Counted from the first letter of the stretch, positions 16,937 to 25,818 are shown. The stretch: DNA of 52,478 bases from Neisseriaceae bacterium TC5R-5 (GCA_020830965.2 JACCFC020000024.1:690-53167); one strand, 5' to 3'. The notes: generated from the sequence alone by a model not told the origin. Numbers and translations are program-made.

Positions 16937-17851
16937 ATGAAAAATATCAGGCTGGGGGATAGCCAGTTATACGCTTCTGAGATTGCCTTAGGTTGTATGC
17001 GTATGGCTGAACTGAGTGTGTCTGATGCCCATGCCAATATTGCGTGTGCGCTAGAGCAGGGGATCAATTTGTTTGATCATGCCGATATCTATGGTGCGGG
17101 TAAATCGGAAGAAATTTTTGCGGCCGCACTGCAGCATGGTCGCATTCGGCGTGATGATATTATTCTGCAGACTAAGTGCGGCATTCGTGAGGGCTTTTTT
17201 GACTTTTCAAAAGAACACATTATCCAGTCGGTAGAAAGTAGTTTGTCTCGTCTTAATACTGATTATATTGATGTGTTGCTGCTGCACCGCCCGGATACCC
17301 TGTTTGATGAGGAAGTGGCAGCGGCATTTGATGCTTTGCAAGACAGCGGTAAGGTTCGTTACTTCGGGGTGAGCAATCAAAAACCGTTACAGATGGCCTT
17401 GTTGCAGAAATATGTCTCGCAAAAGCTGATTATCAACCAGCTGCAGTTCAGCCTAGCGCATGCGGGCATGATCGATAGTGGCTTATATGCCAATATGAAA
17501 GTGGCCGCGGCGACGGATCATGATGGTAGCGTATTGGAATACTGCCGTTTGAACGACATCACGATTCAAGCGTGGTCGCCGTTTCAATATGGTTCTTTTG
17601 CCGGTACCTTTTTGAATAACCCTGACTTTGCCAAGCTCAATCAAGTGATTAATGAGTTGGCGCACAGTCACTCAGTCTCTAATTCCGCTATAGCCATTGC
17701 CTGGATTTTGCGCCACCCGGCCAAGCTGCAAGCCATTATTGGTTCAATGAATTTGAAGCGTATTGAAGACATTTGCCAAGCCGCTAAGGTTCAGTTGAGT
17801 CGGCAGGAGTGGTACCGACTGTATTGTGCCGCAGGAAACCCCTTGCCTTAA
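16937..17851 (+). CDS. Aldo/keto reductase (YdhF-like)
   Basis: A 304-residue NADPH-dependent oxidoreductase with a TIM-barrel fold. The catalytic tetrad is visible: Asp in NLFDHADIYGAGKSEE with the following Tyr, Lys in LQTKCGI, and His in VLLLHRPD. The C-terminal NADP site includes IIGSMNLKRIED. It resembles E. coli YdhF; the physiological substrate is unknown. It starts 37 bp after the phosphatase gene. Its TAA stop (17849-17851) is the left flank of repeat copy B. Confidence 0.9.
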   Translation: MKNIRLGDSQLYASEIALGCMRMAELSVSDAHANIACALEQGINLFDHADIYGAGKSEEIFAAALQHGRIRRDDIILQTKCGIREGFFDFSKEHIIQSVESSLSRLNTDYIDVLLLHRPDTLFDEEVAAAFDALQDSGKVRYFGVSNQKPLQMALLQKYVSQKLIINQLQFSLAHAGMIDSGLYANMKVAAATDHDGSVLEYCRLNDITIQAWSPFQYGSFAGTFLNNPDFAKLNQVINELAHSHSVSNSAIAIAWILRHPAKLQAIIGSMNLKRIEDICQAAKVQLSRQEWYRLYCAAGNPLP

Positions 17852-17914
17852 GAGCCGCTAACAACCCCCTGATCCCGCGTTGCGCCTTCTTGCCGTACTA
17901 TTTGTTCGCGGCTC
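17852..17914 (+). mobile_element. MITE-like palindromic repeat, copy B (internally deleted, 63 bp)
   Basis: Begins GAGCCGCTAACA and keeps the left half (CCCTGATCCCGCG, TTGCGCCTTCTTGCCGTAC), then jumps to the right terminus TTTGTTCGCGGCTC. About 50 bp of the interior is missing compared with copies A, D and E. The flanks are TAA (the aldo/keto reductase stop codon) and TCA, so the target duplication is imperfect. Confidence 0.8.
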
Positions 17915-18492
17915 TCAATACCTACCTCGTCAGCAGATTGATTGTATGACGAGGTACGGTTATCACGATTTACAATATTCATAGCAGCCATCCATCTAGT
18001 CGCAATCGTTTTCTTTTAACTTCATGTATTTGGTATTTTTTGCGTGCTTTTATTATTTAATAAAAATTTCTTATTGGGTGCGCCCAATAAACAGGCAAGT
18101 CGTCATCTATTTGATAAGAAAAGCAGTTTTTGAGTTTATCCACAGAGTTGCTCACCTATTCTGGGGGAAGTCTGCCGCTGCCTTGTGAGCGGGCGGTTGC
18201 AGCGGAGGCTGGGTAGATGAAACTTGTTACGGAGTAATCATACTGGCGGCGAAAGTGCTTATCGGCAAGCTATCTTACCCCTGGGTAAATGGGTTTGCTG
18301 CCTGTCAACGCTAGTTTGCCGCAGCTGCTATGCTGAATTTCAGCGGTGCTGCTTGGTACTTATTATGTCACGATCGTTGATTTTTTCATGCAAAAATCAT
18401 ATAAAAATTATTCAATATTCACTATTGATGAATATTTAGTGGTAAAAGCTTTGGGATATTGATCTATAAACGTGACAGATATAGGAATGTTG
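17915..18492. other. Gene-free region upstream of lemA
   Basis: Contains TACCTCGTCA/TGACGAGGTA (17923-17932 and 17947-17956), a 10-bp hairpin without U tract that may end the preceding operon, and TTATTGGG/CCCAATAA (18071-18090) in AT-rich DNA. A 71-codon frame at 18224-18439 has no ribosome binding site and no recognisable content. The lemA promoter presumably lies at the AT-rich right end. Confidence 0.5.
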
Positions 18493-19083
18493 ATGAAACT
18501 TGCTATTTTTCTTGGCCTCATTGTGTTGCTGCTCTCGTATTTGGTGGTGCTCTACAATGCCTTGGTCAATCTCAAGCATTCGGTCAGTAAGAATTGGGCC
18601 AATATTGATGTGCTGCTCAAGCAACGCCATGACGAACTGCCTAAGCTGGTCGAGGTCTGCAAACAGTATGCGCAGTTTGAGCAGGGCACCTTGGTACGGG
18701 TGATGGAGGCGCGGCGCAGTATTGCCGATGCCGCCCATAGTCAGGACCTAGAAAGGCTGGGTCATGCTGAAACCCAGTTACGCGGCTTGGTTGCTCAGCT
18801 AAATGCGGTGGTGGAGGCTTATCCACAATTAAAGGCTGACGAGCAGTTTGGTCAGTTGCTGGTACGTATCTCGCAGTTGGAGGATGCCTTGGCCGACCGA
18901 CGGGAGCTGTATAACGAGGCGGTAACGATTAACAATGTTCGCATCGAACAGTTTCCGGATGTGCTGGTGGCGCGTTTGTTTGGTTTTGAGTTGGCACGTC
19001 CCTTACGTTTTAGTGCCGCGCAGATCAAAGACGTTAACCTCACCGAGCTGTTTCAGAATGGTCAGTTGGCCAAATCGGAGTAA
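18493..19083 (+). CDS. lemA: LemA family membrane protein
   Basis: A 196-residue protein with one N-terminal membrane segment (KLAIFLGLIVLLLSYLVVLYN) followed by LVNLKHSVSKNWANIDVLLKQRHDELPKL, the conserved LemA opening, and long amphipathic helices. The function of LemA proteins is unclear; the body is predicted outside the cytoplasmic membrane. The ATG at 18493 is chosen because AGGA lies six bases before it; a GTG at 18472 is in frame. It precedes the GIDE-like gene by 43 bp, a pairing seen in many bacteria. Confidence 0.88.
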   Translation: MKLAIFLGLIVLLLSYLVVLYNALVNLKHSVSKNWANIDVLLKQRHDELPKLVEVCKQYAQFEQGTLVRVMEARRSIADAAHSQDLERLGHAETQLRGLVAQLNAVVEAYPQLKADEQFGQLLVRISQLEDALADRRELYNEAVTINNVRIEQFPDVLVARLFGFELARPLRFSAAQIKDVNLTELFQNGQLAKSE

Positions 19084-19126
19084 GCGTTGTCATGCCAGTC
19101 GTTGAGATAGTCGGGAGATAAGGCTT

Positions 19127-20035
19127 TTGTTAAGCCGCTTGCTGTGTCGGCATGGCCGGCTGATTTTTTTGGCTTACCTGCTGTGTTTCCTGCTGTTAGT
19201 CAGCCAGCAGCGCTCAATCTATGCGCTACCGGCTTTGTGCGCGGTGGCTGTGCTGGGTTGGTACCTAAATCAGCGACGCTATCGTCTGATCACGGATACG
19301 CCACGTTCGCGTCTTTCGTCTGCTGCACTGGGACGGGTAGAACTGCATGGCCGTGCTTATTGCCATCCTCATGCGGTGAATTACAGCCCGCTGTCCGCAC
19401 GGCGTTGTGTGTGGTATCGCTGCTGGCGCTTAGAGGACGAAAACCGGCAAAGCTTACCGTTTTTACGTGCATGGCTGGGGCAGCCAGACTATGGCATGCA
19501 TAGCGAAACCAGCAGTGACAGCTTTCTGCTACAAGACGGCGAGCAACAGGCGATTGTGCTGCCAGAAGGGGCGGAGGTGCTGCCTTCGCATCAGCATAGC
19601 TGGCAAGAGGAAGGAGCCCAACTGACTGAGGAGTGGATAGAGGAGGGCGAGCTGCTGTATATCAGTGCTCGTCTTGAGCCCTTGGCGCAACGCAGCGGAA
19701 CGCTGGATGTGCGCTTGGATATCGGTCAGAAACTAGCGGAATGGAAGCAGGATCGTCACCGCTTATTACAGCGTTTTGATCAAAACCGTGATGGCCAATT
19801 AGACCAACAGGAGTGGCAGGCAGCGCGGGCGGCAGCCCAGGTTGAGGTGGAACAGCAACTGCAAGAGCAGGCGCAGTCGGGTCCTAATTTATTGTTGCAA
19901 CAGAGCAATGATGGCTTGCCGTTCTTGATTACTACGCTGACCCCGCAGGCGAGTGCGAACTTATTTCGGCGGCTGGCCTGGCTACATGCAGGCGCGGCGC
20001 TGATCAGCTTAGTTTTGTGGCTATACAGTTTGTAA
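19127..20035 (+). CDS. GIDE-domain-like membrane protein with an EF-hand
   Basis: A 302-residue protein with membrane segments near each end (about 12-45 and 280-300). Between them, LSSAALGRVELHGRAYCHP and CVWYRCW resemble the GIDE/MULAN-type domain of proteins encoded beside lemA. Residues about 219-231 (DQNRDGQLDQQEW) match the calcium-binding EF-hand loop, with Asp at positions 1, 3 and 5 replaced only by Asn at 3 and Glu at 12, followed by an Ala/Gln-rich coiled region. Start: TTG at 19127 behind AAGG; no earlier ATG is in frame. Function unknown; partnership with LemA in the envelope is inferred from position. Confidence 0.65.
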   Translation: MLSRLLCRHGRLIFLAYLLCFLLLVSQQRSIYALPALCAVAVLGWYLNQRRYRLITDTPRSRLSSAALGRVELHGRAYCHPHAVNYSPLSARRCVWYRCWRLEDENRQSLPFLRAWLGQPDYGMHSETSSDSFLLQDGEQQAIVLPEGAEVLPSHQHSWQEEGAQLTEEWIEEGELLYISARLEPLAQRSGTLDVRLDIGQKLAEWKQDRHRLLQRFDQNRDGQLDQQEWQAARAAAQVEVEQQLQEQAQSGPNLLLQQSNDGLPFLITTLTPQASANLFRRLAWLHAGAALISLVLWLYSL

Positions 20036-20137
20036 CAAAACAACTGGGTTGAGTATGGAGCGATAGCTAAAATAATAATTAATAAGCACTTAGAATAAAT
20101 AGCAAGAGTTTTTCTGCACCGCCAGTGGGAGAGCACC

Positions 20138-20590
20138 ATGATTCGCCTGATCTATAGCAGTGCTGCCATTGCCCCGGTAGAGCCGGAGCAGATCGCGACC
20201 AGCCTGATGCCATATCAGCAATACAATGAGCAGCATGGTATTCGCAGCCTGTTGCTGATGCTGAATAATGATTTCCTGCAGATTCTGGAAGGCTCAGCCG
20301 ATGAAGTGGATATGCTCTATCAGCATATTGCTCACGATCACCATCATCACCAGCTAACGTTACTGTCGCGTGAAACCATTGCCGAGCCTATGCTGGCCGA
20401 TCACCCCTTGCAATATTTTGCTCCAGGCCCACCTGGCGAAGGCGAAACCCTGTCCTATCACATGTTTAATGCTGCTACCGGCCAGGCCCTGCAAGGCAAG
20501 CCACAGCAAGTGGTGAGTAGCTTTCTGGAGGGCAAGTGGCATCACCATCTGCCTAATGGTATGAATCCGCAGGTATTGCGGCGTGGATAG
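20138..20590 (+). CDS. BLUF-domain blue-light sensor, single domain
   Basis: A 150-residue protein that is almost only a BLUF (FAD-binding blue-light) domain. The conserved Tyr is in IRLIYSS, an Asn in QQYNEQHGI, and Gln in NNDFLQILEGSADEVDMLY, followed by the IAHDHHHHQ segment. The usual GITG turn reads GIRS. About 50 residues follow the core and may signal to a partner. Short BLUF proteins usually act by protein-protein contact. The ATG follows GTGGGAGAG at good distance. Transcribed after the GIDE gene with about 100 bp between. Confidence 0.85.
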   Translation: MIRLIYSSAAIAPVEPEQIATSLMPYQQYNEQHGIRSLLLMLNNDFLQILEGSADEVDMLYQHIAHDHHHHQLTLLSRETIAEPMLADHPLQYFAPGPPGEGETLSYHMFNAATGQALQGKPQQVVSSFLEGKWHHHLPNGMNPQVLRRG

Positions 20591-20711
20591 CCGCAAAATT
20601 GGTATATCTAGGCGTTTTTACGGGGTTTTTTATCTTCCTGCTATGCGTAAAAGGCGCTGACGATGCCAGTAGAATGGGGGTAGAATCCTCTGTTCTATCG
20701 AATAAACAACC

Positions 20712-22499
20712 ATGGCGTTGGCGATGTCTTCCTTGAGTCAGTCTTTCCCCCCTACTACCAGTCTCTTGCATCTGTTAAGCGATTTTGTCCGTCGCCATTG
20801 GCGCCCTTACGTGTTATCGGCACTGATGTTAAGTGTTGTCGCCGTGCTGACGGTGTGGATTCCGCGTCGAGTGGGCCATATTGTTGATTTGCTGATCCAG
20901 CAGCAGCTATCCGCCCATACTTTGTTAGTCGAATTAGGCGGCTTGCTGCTGATGGGGGTGGCAATTTATTTTTTGCGGGTGGGTTGGCGTTTACAGTTGT
21001 TTGCCGCCGCGTATCTGCTGGGCGTTGAGTTGCGTACGCAGCTCTATCAGCAATTGAGCCAGCAGGGGCCGGGCTTTTATCAGCACCAGCGTACTGGCGA
21101 TCTGATGGCGCATGCGACCAATGATATTGATGCGATCGAGATGGCTGCTGGCGAGGCGATGCTGGCCGGTTTCGATGGTAGCCTGACGCTGATTCTGGTG
21201 CTGGCGATGATGACGCTAGGGATTGATTGGCGGTTGGCGCTGGCGGCGTTACTGCCTTTTCCGTTGATGGGGCTGGCGTTCTGGTATATCACTCGCCATG
21301 TCCATCAGGCTTGGACGGATGCGCTAAAGCGTTTTGGCCAGTTGAATGACCATGTGCAGGAAACCTTGAGCGGGGTGCGTACCCTCAGAGCGTTAGGGCT
21401 GGAGGAGCGTAACAGCCAGCAACTGGCTGGCCTGGCCAGTCGTGCTGCCGACAGCAGCCTAGACGCCCAGCGCTGGGAGGCAGCGTTCGAACCGGCTGTT
21501 GGCCTGGCCTTGGTGACGGCAATGGTGATTACCCTGGGTTTCGGCGGCTATCTGGTATGGCATCAGCAGTTGACGCTAGGAGCGCTGACCAGCTTCAGTA
21601 TGTACCTGGGACAGTTGATCTGGCCGATGTTTGCTGCTGGTTGGGTGTTGTCCCTGCTGGAGCGTGGCCGTGCCGGCTGGGGGCGGTTGGCGCCGATTCT
21701 ACAGGCGGCACCATCGGTGGATGATGCCGGCGTTGTGGCGGAGTTGACTCCGGGAATGCTGCGCTGGCAGCAACTGAGCTTTACCTACCCCGGTCAGAGC
21801 GAGCCGGCCTTACACGATATTCAGTTACAACTGGCTAGCGGGCAAACCTTGGGCCTGGTTGGCCCCACCGGTAGTGGTAAGTCGACCTTGTTGCGTTTAT
21901 TGCTGCGTCAGTATGCGCTGCCGCCGCAGAGTGTGTTCTGGAATGAGGTAGCGCTGGAGGCGTATCAAATGACGGTGCTGCATGCGGCAATCAGTTGGGT
22001 GCCGCAGGAGCCGTTTCTGTTTTCGGCTTCGGTTGCCGACAATATTGCGCTGGTGCAAGCGGAGGCCAGCCAGGCGGATATTGAGCGCGTGGCACGTTTG
22101 GCGGCGGTGCATGAGGACATCCTGCGCTTGCCGCAAGGCTATGCCACGCCGGTAGGCGAAAAGGGCGTGGCTTTGTCGGGTGGTCAGCGCCAACGTCTGG
22201 CGATTGCGCGTGCTTTGCTGGTAGAGACGCCATTATTGTTATTGGATGATGCGCTGTCTGCTGTTGACACCCATACCGAGACGCAGATTCTGCAACATCT
22301 GCGTGAGGCCCGGCGTGGCCGTAGTGTGATAATTGTCAGCCATCGTTTATCGGCAGTGGTGGATGCGGATCATATTGTGGTGCTCCAGCAAGGGCGCATC
22401 AGTGCCAGCGGCAGTCATGCTCAGTTATTGCAGCAGGATGGCTGGTATGCCAGCCAATGGCGTTATCAGCAGCTGGAGGCGAGTTTGGATGAGGTTTGA
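20712..22499 (+). CDS. mdlA: ABC exporter half-transporter, MdlA-like
   Basis: A 595-residue fused membrane and ATPase half of a heterodimeric multidrug-type exporter. Six membrane helices occupy about 40-310. The nucleotide-binding domain has Walker A GPTGSGKST, Q-loop SWVPQEPFLFS, signature LSGGQRQRLAIARAL, Walker B LLLLDDALSAVD and H-loop VSHRLS. The residue after Walker B is Asp instead of the catalytic Glu, as in E. coli MdlA, marking the degenerate site of an asymmetric pair. Its last 45 bp are repeated just before mdlB. The ATG at 20712 has no strong ribosome binding site; ATG 20724 is possible. Confidence 0.9.
   Translation: MALAMSSLSQSFPPTTSLLHLLSDFVRRHWRPYVLSALMLSVVAVLTVWIPRRVGHIVDLLIQQQLSAHTLLVELGGLLLMGVAIYFLRVGWRLQLFAAAYLLGVELRTQLYQQLSQQGPGFYQHQRTGDLMAHATNDIDAIEMAAGEAMLAGFDGSLTLILVLAMMTLGIDWRLALAALLPFPLMGLAFWYITRHVHQAWTDALKRFGQLNDHVQETLSGVRTLRALGLEERNSQQLAGLASRAADSSLDAQRWEAAFEPAVGLALVTAMVITLGFGGYLVWHQQLTLGALTSFSMYLGQLIWPMFAAGWVLSLLERGRAGWGRLAPILQAAPSVDDAGVVAELTPGMLRWQQLSFTYPGQSEPALHDIQLQLASGQTLGLVGPTGSGKSTLLRLLLRQYALPPQSVFWNEVALEAYQMTVLHAAISWVPQEPFLFSASVADNIALVQAEASQADIERVARLAAVHEDILRLPQGYATPVGEKGVALSGGQRQRLAIARALLVETPLLLLDDALSAVDTHTETQILQHLREARRGRSVIIVSHRLSAVVDADHIVVLQQGRISASGSHAQLLQQDGWYASQWRYQQLEASLDEV
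22451..22499 (+). repeat. Direct repeat flanking the Tai4-like insert, left copy
   Basis: The 3' end of mdlA (ATGGCGTTATCAGCAG, CTGGAGG, GAGTTTGGATGAGG) recurs at 22940-22988 with about seven substitutions, mostly transitions. This copy contains the mdlA stop and a relic ATGAGG start equivalent to that of mdlB. Confidence 0.85.
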
Positions 22500-22500
22500 C

Positions 22501-22889
22501 TATATCAGACTTGGGGAAATTAAAGGAGCTTGGGTCTGGCTGTTGCTGAGTTTGTTGCTGGCGACGCTGGCGAAGCCGCTGAGCAGAGTATGACCGCTGG
22601 TTATAGTCAGAAAACGCTGTTAAAAAACTGGGCGCTTAGTGTTTGTCTGGCCTTGATTGCTTAAGACGTAGCGAGCAAGGACGATGCCAATGCTACCGCC
22701 AGTGGCTATCGGGAATATGGCCGACAAGATGTGGAGGCCTATGAGGCCGTTCGCAAGTTGGTGGAGCAATATGCAGCACGCCGCTATGCGGGTTCAATCA
22801 ATAGTGAATTCAACACGATGAAGTGTATCGATCTATTCCACAGCAAAGCGCTGGACAAGTTGACAACTCGGTTATCAAAAACCAGGTAG
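22501..22889 (+). pseudogene. Broken Tai4-family T6SS immunity gene
   Basis: Read in one frame (22501 onward) the DNA gives a signal-peptide-like KGAWVWLLLSLLLATLA; shifted by one base it continues AEQSMTAGYSQKTLLKNW, ALSVCLALIA, an in-frame TAA at 22662-22664, then DVASKDDANATASGYREYG, ARRYAGSINSEF and NTMKCIDLFHSKALDKL, ending at TAG 22887-22889. The second half matches the Tai4 family of immunity proteins, which neutralise Tae4 peptidoglycan amidases delivered by type VI secretion. A frameshift near 22565-22575 and one nonsense codon make it a pseudogene. It lies between duplicated mdlA/mdlB junction sequences. Confidence 0.75.
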
Positions 22890-22939
22890 TGATCTTGGCA
22901 TTTTCTGTTAATTCACATCAGCTTATTTATCAGATACGT

Positions 22940-22988
22940 CAGTCAATGGCGTTATCAGCAGTTGGAGGTAAGTTTAAATGAGGTCTGA
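22940..22988 (+). repeat. Direct repeat flanking the Tai4-like insert, right copy
   Basis: Divergent duplicate of 22451-22499. It supplies the GTTGGAGG ribosome binding region and the ATGAGG start of mdlB, just as the left copy carries the mdlA end, implying that mdlA and mdlB originally overlapped here. Confidence 0.85.
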
Positions 22989-24726
22989 TCAGGCAGTATT
23001 AAATCGACAGCAGGCGGTGAGTCTATTGCGTAAAACTGCCGCGCCGGAGCGGCGGCATGTGTTGTGGGGTACGCTGTGGCTGTTGTTGGCTGCCTTGCTG
23101 GAAGCGGCGTCGCCCTTATTGGGTAAGGTGTTTATCGATCAGTATCTGCTGCCGCGTCAGCTGGATTGGCTGGCGATGGGGGCGATCTTGCTTAGCTGCT
23201 TGTTTGCCGGCTATCTGGCGTCGATTGTGCGCTATCAGCAGCTAGTGCGTTTGGCCGGGGTGGCGATGCGTTCGGTGTACCGGCTGCGCGAGCAGGTGTA
23301 TCGCCATGTGATTCGCTTGCCGATGGCGTTTTTTGATCAGGCAATTACCGGTCAATTAGTCAGCCGAGTGACCAATGATACGGAGTCGGTTAAAGCGCTG
23401 TACGTGCAAGTGTTGTTTGTGATGCTGGATAGCAGCATTGTGCTGTTGGGTGTGGTATTGGCGATGGCGTGGCTGGATTGGCGGCTGATGTTGCTGGCGT
23501 CGTCATTGTTTCCAGCCATGCTATTGATTGTGTGGTTTTATCAGCGTTGGAGTGCGCCGTCGGTGAGCCGCGCCCGTGCTTTACGCAGTGATATCAACGC
23601 ACAGATGGCCGAGTCGATTGCTGGCATGAGCGTGTTGCAGGCCAGTAATGCCGAAGCGCGTTTTAGGCTGCGTTTTGCCAACGCCAATCACAGCTATTAC
23701 CAGGCACGCTTGTCTGAGTTACGCGCCAATGCCTGGCTGCTGCGTCCGGTGCTGGATTTGCTGAAAGTGCTGGTGCTAGTGTTGGTGATTGTGAGTTTTA
23801 GTTTGCGGCCAACGCAGGCTTTGGAAATTGGTGTGTTGTATGCGTTTATCAGCTATATCGGTCGGATGGTCGACCCGCTGATTCAAATTACCATGCAATT
23901 TAGTCAGCTACAGCAGGCGGTGGTGGCGGCCTCGCGGGTAGATGCTTTATTGCAGGAAACCGGTGGGGTGCAGCATCAGGAGGGTGGGCAGATTACGCAG
24001 GGGGCGGTGAGTTTTCGCCAGCTGGAATTTGCCTATCAGCCGGGTCATCCGATTTTGCAGCAGCTATCGCTGGAGATTCCGGCTGGCAGCTTCTATGGCA
24101 TTGTCGGGCATACCGGCAGCGGTAAATCGACCTTGTTGTCCTTGTTATTACGTTTTTATCAGCCACAGCAAGGGGAGATCTGTATTGATGGGCAGCCATT
24201 GCAGCAGATTGGTGATGCCGCGTTTCGTGCTGGGGTGGGTCTGGTACCGCAGGAGCCCTTTCTGCTGGCGGCCAGTGCCCGCGAGAATATCGCGATGGGA
24301 CGTAGCCTGAGTCAGCAGGAGATAGAAGAGGCGGCGCGCGCTGCTGGAGTGCACGAGCTGATTTTATCTTTGGAGCAGGGCTATGACACCGATATGGGTG
24401 AGAGCGGCAATCGTTTGTCCAGCGGTCAGAGGCAGCTAATTGCGATTGCGCGTGCGCTGGCCGGTAAGCCGCGTATTTTATTGCTGGACGAGGCGACCTC
24501 GCATATCGATAGCGAAACCGAACAACTGGTGCAGCGTGCATTAACAGCTTTGCACGGTAAGATCACGCTGATTTCCATTGCCCACCGTTTGTCTACGATT
24601 CGTGATGCTGATCGCATCATCGTGCTCAATCATGGCCGTATTGCTGAGGCGGGCTCGCATGAAGAGCTGATGCAGCAGGCGGGTATTTATCAGCGTCTCT
24701 ATCTGCTGCAGCAACTGCAACAATGA
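22978..24726 (+). CDS. mdlB: ABC exporter half-transporter, MdlB-like
   Basis: A 582-residue partner of MdlA, with six membrane helices (about 25-300) and an ATPase domain. Motifs: Walker A GHTGSGKST, Q-loop GLVPQEPFLLA, signature LSSGQRQLIAIARAL, Walker B ILLLDEATSHID with the catalytic Glu present, and H-loop IAHRLST. It thus provides the competent Walker B residue of the heterodimer. The start lies in the duplicated junction, after TTGGAGG. It ends with an ATGA overlap with the TatD gene. Confidence 0.92.
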   Translation: MRSDQAVLNRQQAVSLLRKTAAPERRHVLWGTLWLLLAALLEAASPLLGKVFIDQYLLPRQLDWLAMGAILLSCLFAGYLASIVRYQQLVRLAGVAMRSVYRLREQVYRHVIRLPMAFFDQAITGQLVSRVTNDTESVKALYVQVLFVMLDSSIVLLGVVLAMAWLDWRLMLLASSLFPAMLLIVWFYQRWSAPSVSRARALRSDINAQMAESIAGMSVLQASNAEARFRLRFANANHSYYQARLSELRANAWLLRPVLDLLKVLVLVLVIVSFSLRPTQALEIGVLYAFISYIGRMVDPLIQITMQFSQLQQAVVAASRVDALLQETGGVQHQEGGQITQGAVSFRQLEFAYQPGHPILQQLSLEIPAGSFYGIVGHTGSGKSTLLSLLLRFYQPQQGEICIDGQPLQQIGDAAFRAGVGLVPQEPFLLAASARENIAMGRSLSQQEIEEAARAAGVHELILSLEQGYDTDMGESGNRLSSGQRQLIAIARALAGKPRILLLDEATSHIDSETEQLVQRALTALHGKITLISIAHRLSTIRDADRIIVLNHGRIAEAGSHEELMQQAGIYQRLYLLQQLQQ

Positions 24727-25532
24727 GCACCGATCTTGCCCCCACACGTTTTGCTCAATCAGCCACGCCAACCTGTTTGATTGACACCCACTGCCATCTG
24801 GACGCCCCGGAGCTGGCAGCAGACCTGGCCAGGGTAGTGGCACGGGCACAGGCTGCCGGGGTAGGGCAATTACTGGTGCCGGCAGTGAGTGTGGCTAACT
24901 TTGCTGCCGTGCTGGCCATGCGGCGTGAGTATGGCTGCTGGATAGGTTTTGGCCTGCATCCGATTTATATTGAGCAACACTTGGATGAACACCTGGCTCA
25001 GTTGGAACTGGCATTGGCTAGCGGACAAGCTCAGGTGGTCGGTGAAATTGGCCTGGATTTTTATCTGCCGCAGTTGGATGTTAAACGTCAGGAAGTGTTG
25101 TTTGTCGAGCAGTTAAAACTGGCGCGCAAGTTTGGCTTGCCGGTAGTGCTGCACGTGCGCCGTTCGGTGGATAGGGTGTTGAAGTATCTGCGTGAGCAGC
25201 GTATCGAGCAAGGTATTGCCCATGCCTTTAATGGTAGCCAGCAGCAAGCGGAGGCCTTGATTAAACAAGGCTTCAAGCTCGGTTTTGGTGGGGCGATGAC
25301 CTATAGTGGTTCACGCCGTATCCGCGCGCTGGCGGCCAGCCTGCCCTTAAGTAGTCTGGTATTGGAAACCGATGCGCCAGATATTCGGCCTGAGTTTGCA
25401 CAGCAAGTGCCTAATGAGCCGGCTAATTTGCTACATTTTATTCAGCTATTAGCAGGCTTGCGTGGGCAAGCGGTGACGGAACTGCAAGCCGCCTTGTATC
25501 GCAATAGCTTGGTCGCTCTTGGGTTTGACTAG
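24723..25532 (+). CDS. TatD-family metal-dependent hydrolase (YjjV-like)
   Basis: A 269-residue TIM-barrel nuclease of the TatD family. Metal ligands are visible: DTHCHLDAPEL near residue 20, Glu in VGEIGLDFY, His in VLHVRRS, His in IAHAFNGS and Asp in LETDAPDIRP. Members act as Mg2+-dependent DNases in DNA repair or turnover; the YjjV subgroup is not well characterised. Translation is coupled to mdlB through ATGA. Confidence 0.88.
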   Translation: MSTDLAPTRFAQSATPTCLIDTHCHLDAPELAADLARVVARAQAAGVGQLLVPAVSVANFAAVLAMRREYGCWIGFGLHPIYIEQHLDEHLAQLELALASGQAQVVGEIGLDFYLPQLDVKRQEVLFVEQLKLARKFGLPVVLHVRRSVDRVLKYLREQRIEQGIAHAFNGSQQQAEALIKQGFKLGFGGAMTYSGSRRIRALAASLPLSSLVLETDAPDIRPEFAQQVPNEPANLLHFIQLLAGLRGQAVTELQAALYRNSLVALGFD

Positions 25533-25635
25533 CGGCAATGGCCTGGCGGAATGTTGAAGTCCAACTGACCTCACCCCCTGCCGTTACAGCCGTGAGATTC
25601 TGTTTACAGGCGGGGAATGCGTCTAGGGGTGGGAG

Positions 25636-25818
25636 TTAACGTGCTGCGCTAATCCAGGCATCGCCATGGTAGCTGGCAGAGGCTTCTCCCAGGATGGAGC
25701 GGAAGGTGACCAGAAACTGTCTGCCAATCTGACGAATGGCGATAACTTCAAATGCGATGGTCTTGCTATTGTGTTGTTCGGTGACACAGTCACCTGGTTG
25801 TAATTGATTTACTTTCAT
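25636..25818 (-). CDS. Small unknown protein downstream of infA
   Basis: A 60-residue frame, MKVNQLQPGDCVTEQHNSK onward, ending AWISAAR. The pattern of alternating hydrophobic residues (FEVIAIRQIGRQFLVTFRSI) suggests a small beta-rich protein. It begins 41 bp after the infA stop and is probably cotranscribed with it. I do not recognise a family. The longer frame to 25863 adds 15 unlikely residues. Confidence 0.5.
   Translation of the reverse strand: MKVNQLQPGDCVTEQHNSKTIAFEVIAIRQIGRQFLVTFRSILGEASASYHGDAWISAAR

Noticed and set aside
18136-18144. Perfect DnaA box TTATCCACA, with a second at 18819-18827 inside lemA
   Set aside because: Only two boxes, no cluster, no origin-associated genes; expected by chance at about this frequency in a window this long.
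18224-18439. 71-codon ORF before lemA
   Set aside because: No ribosome binding site, unusual composition and no family resemblance.
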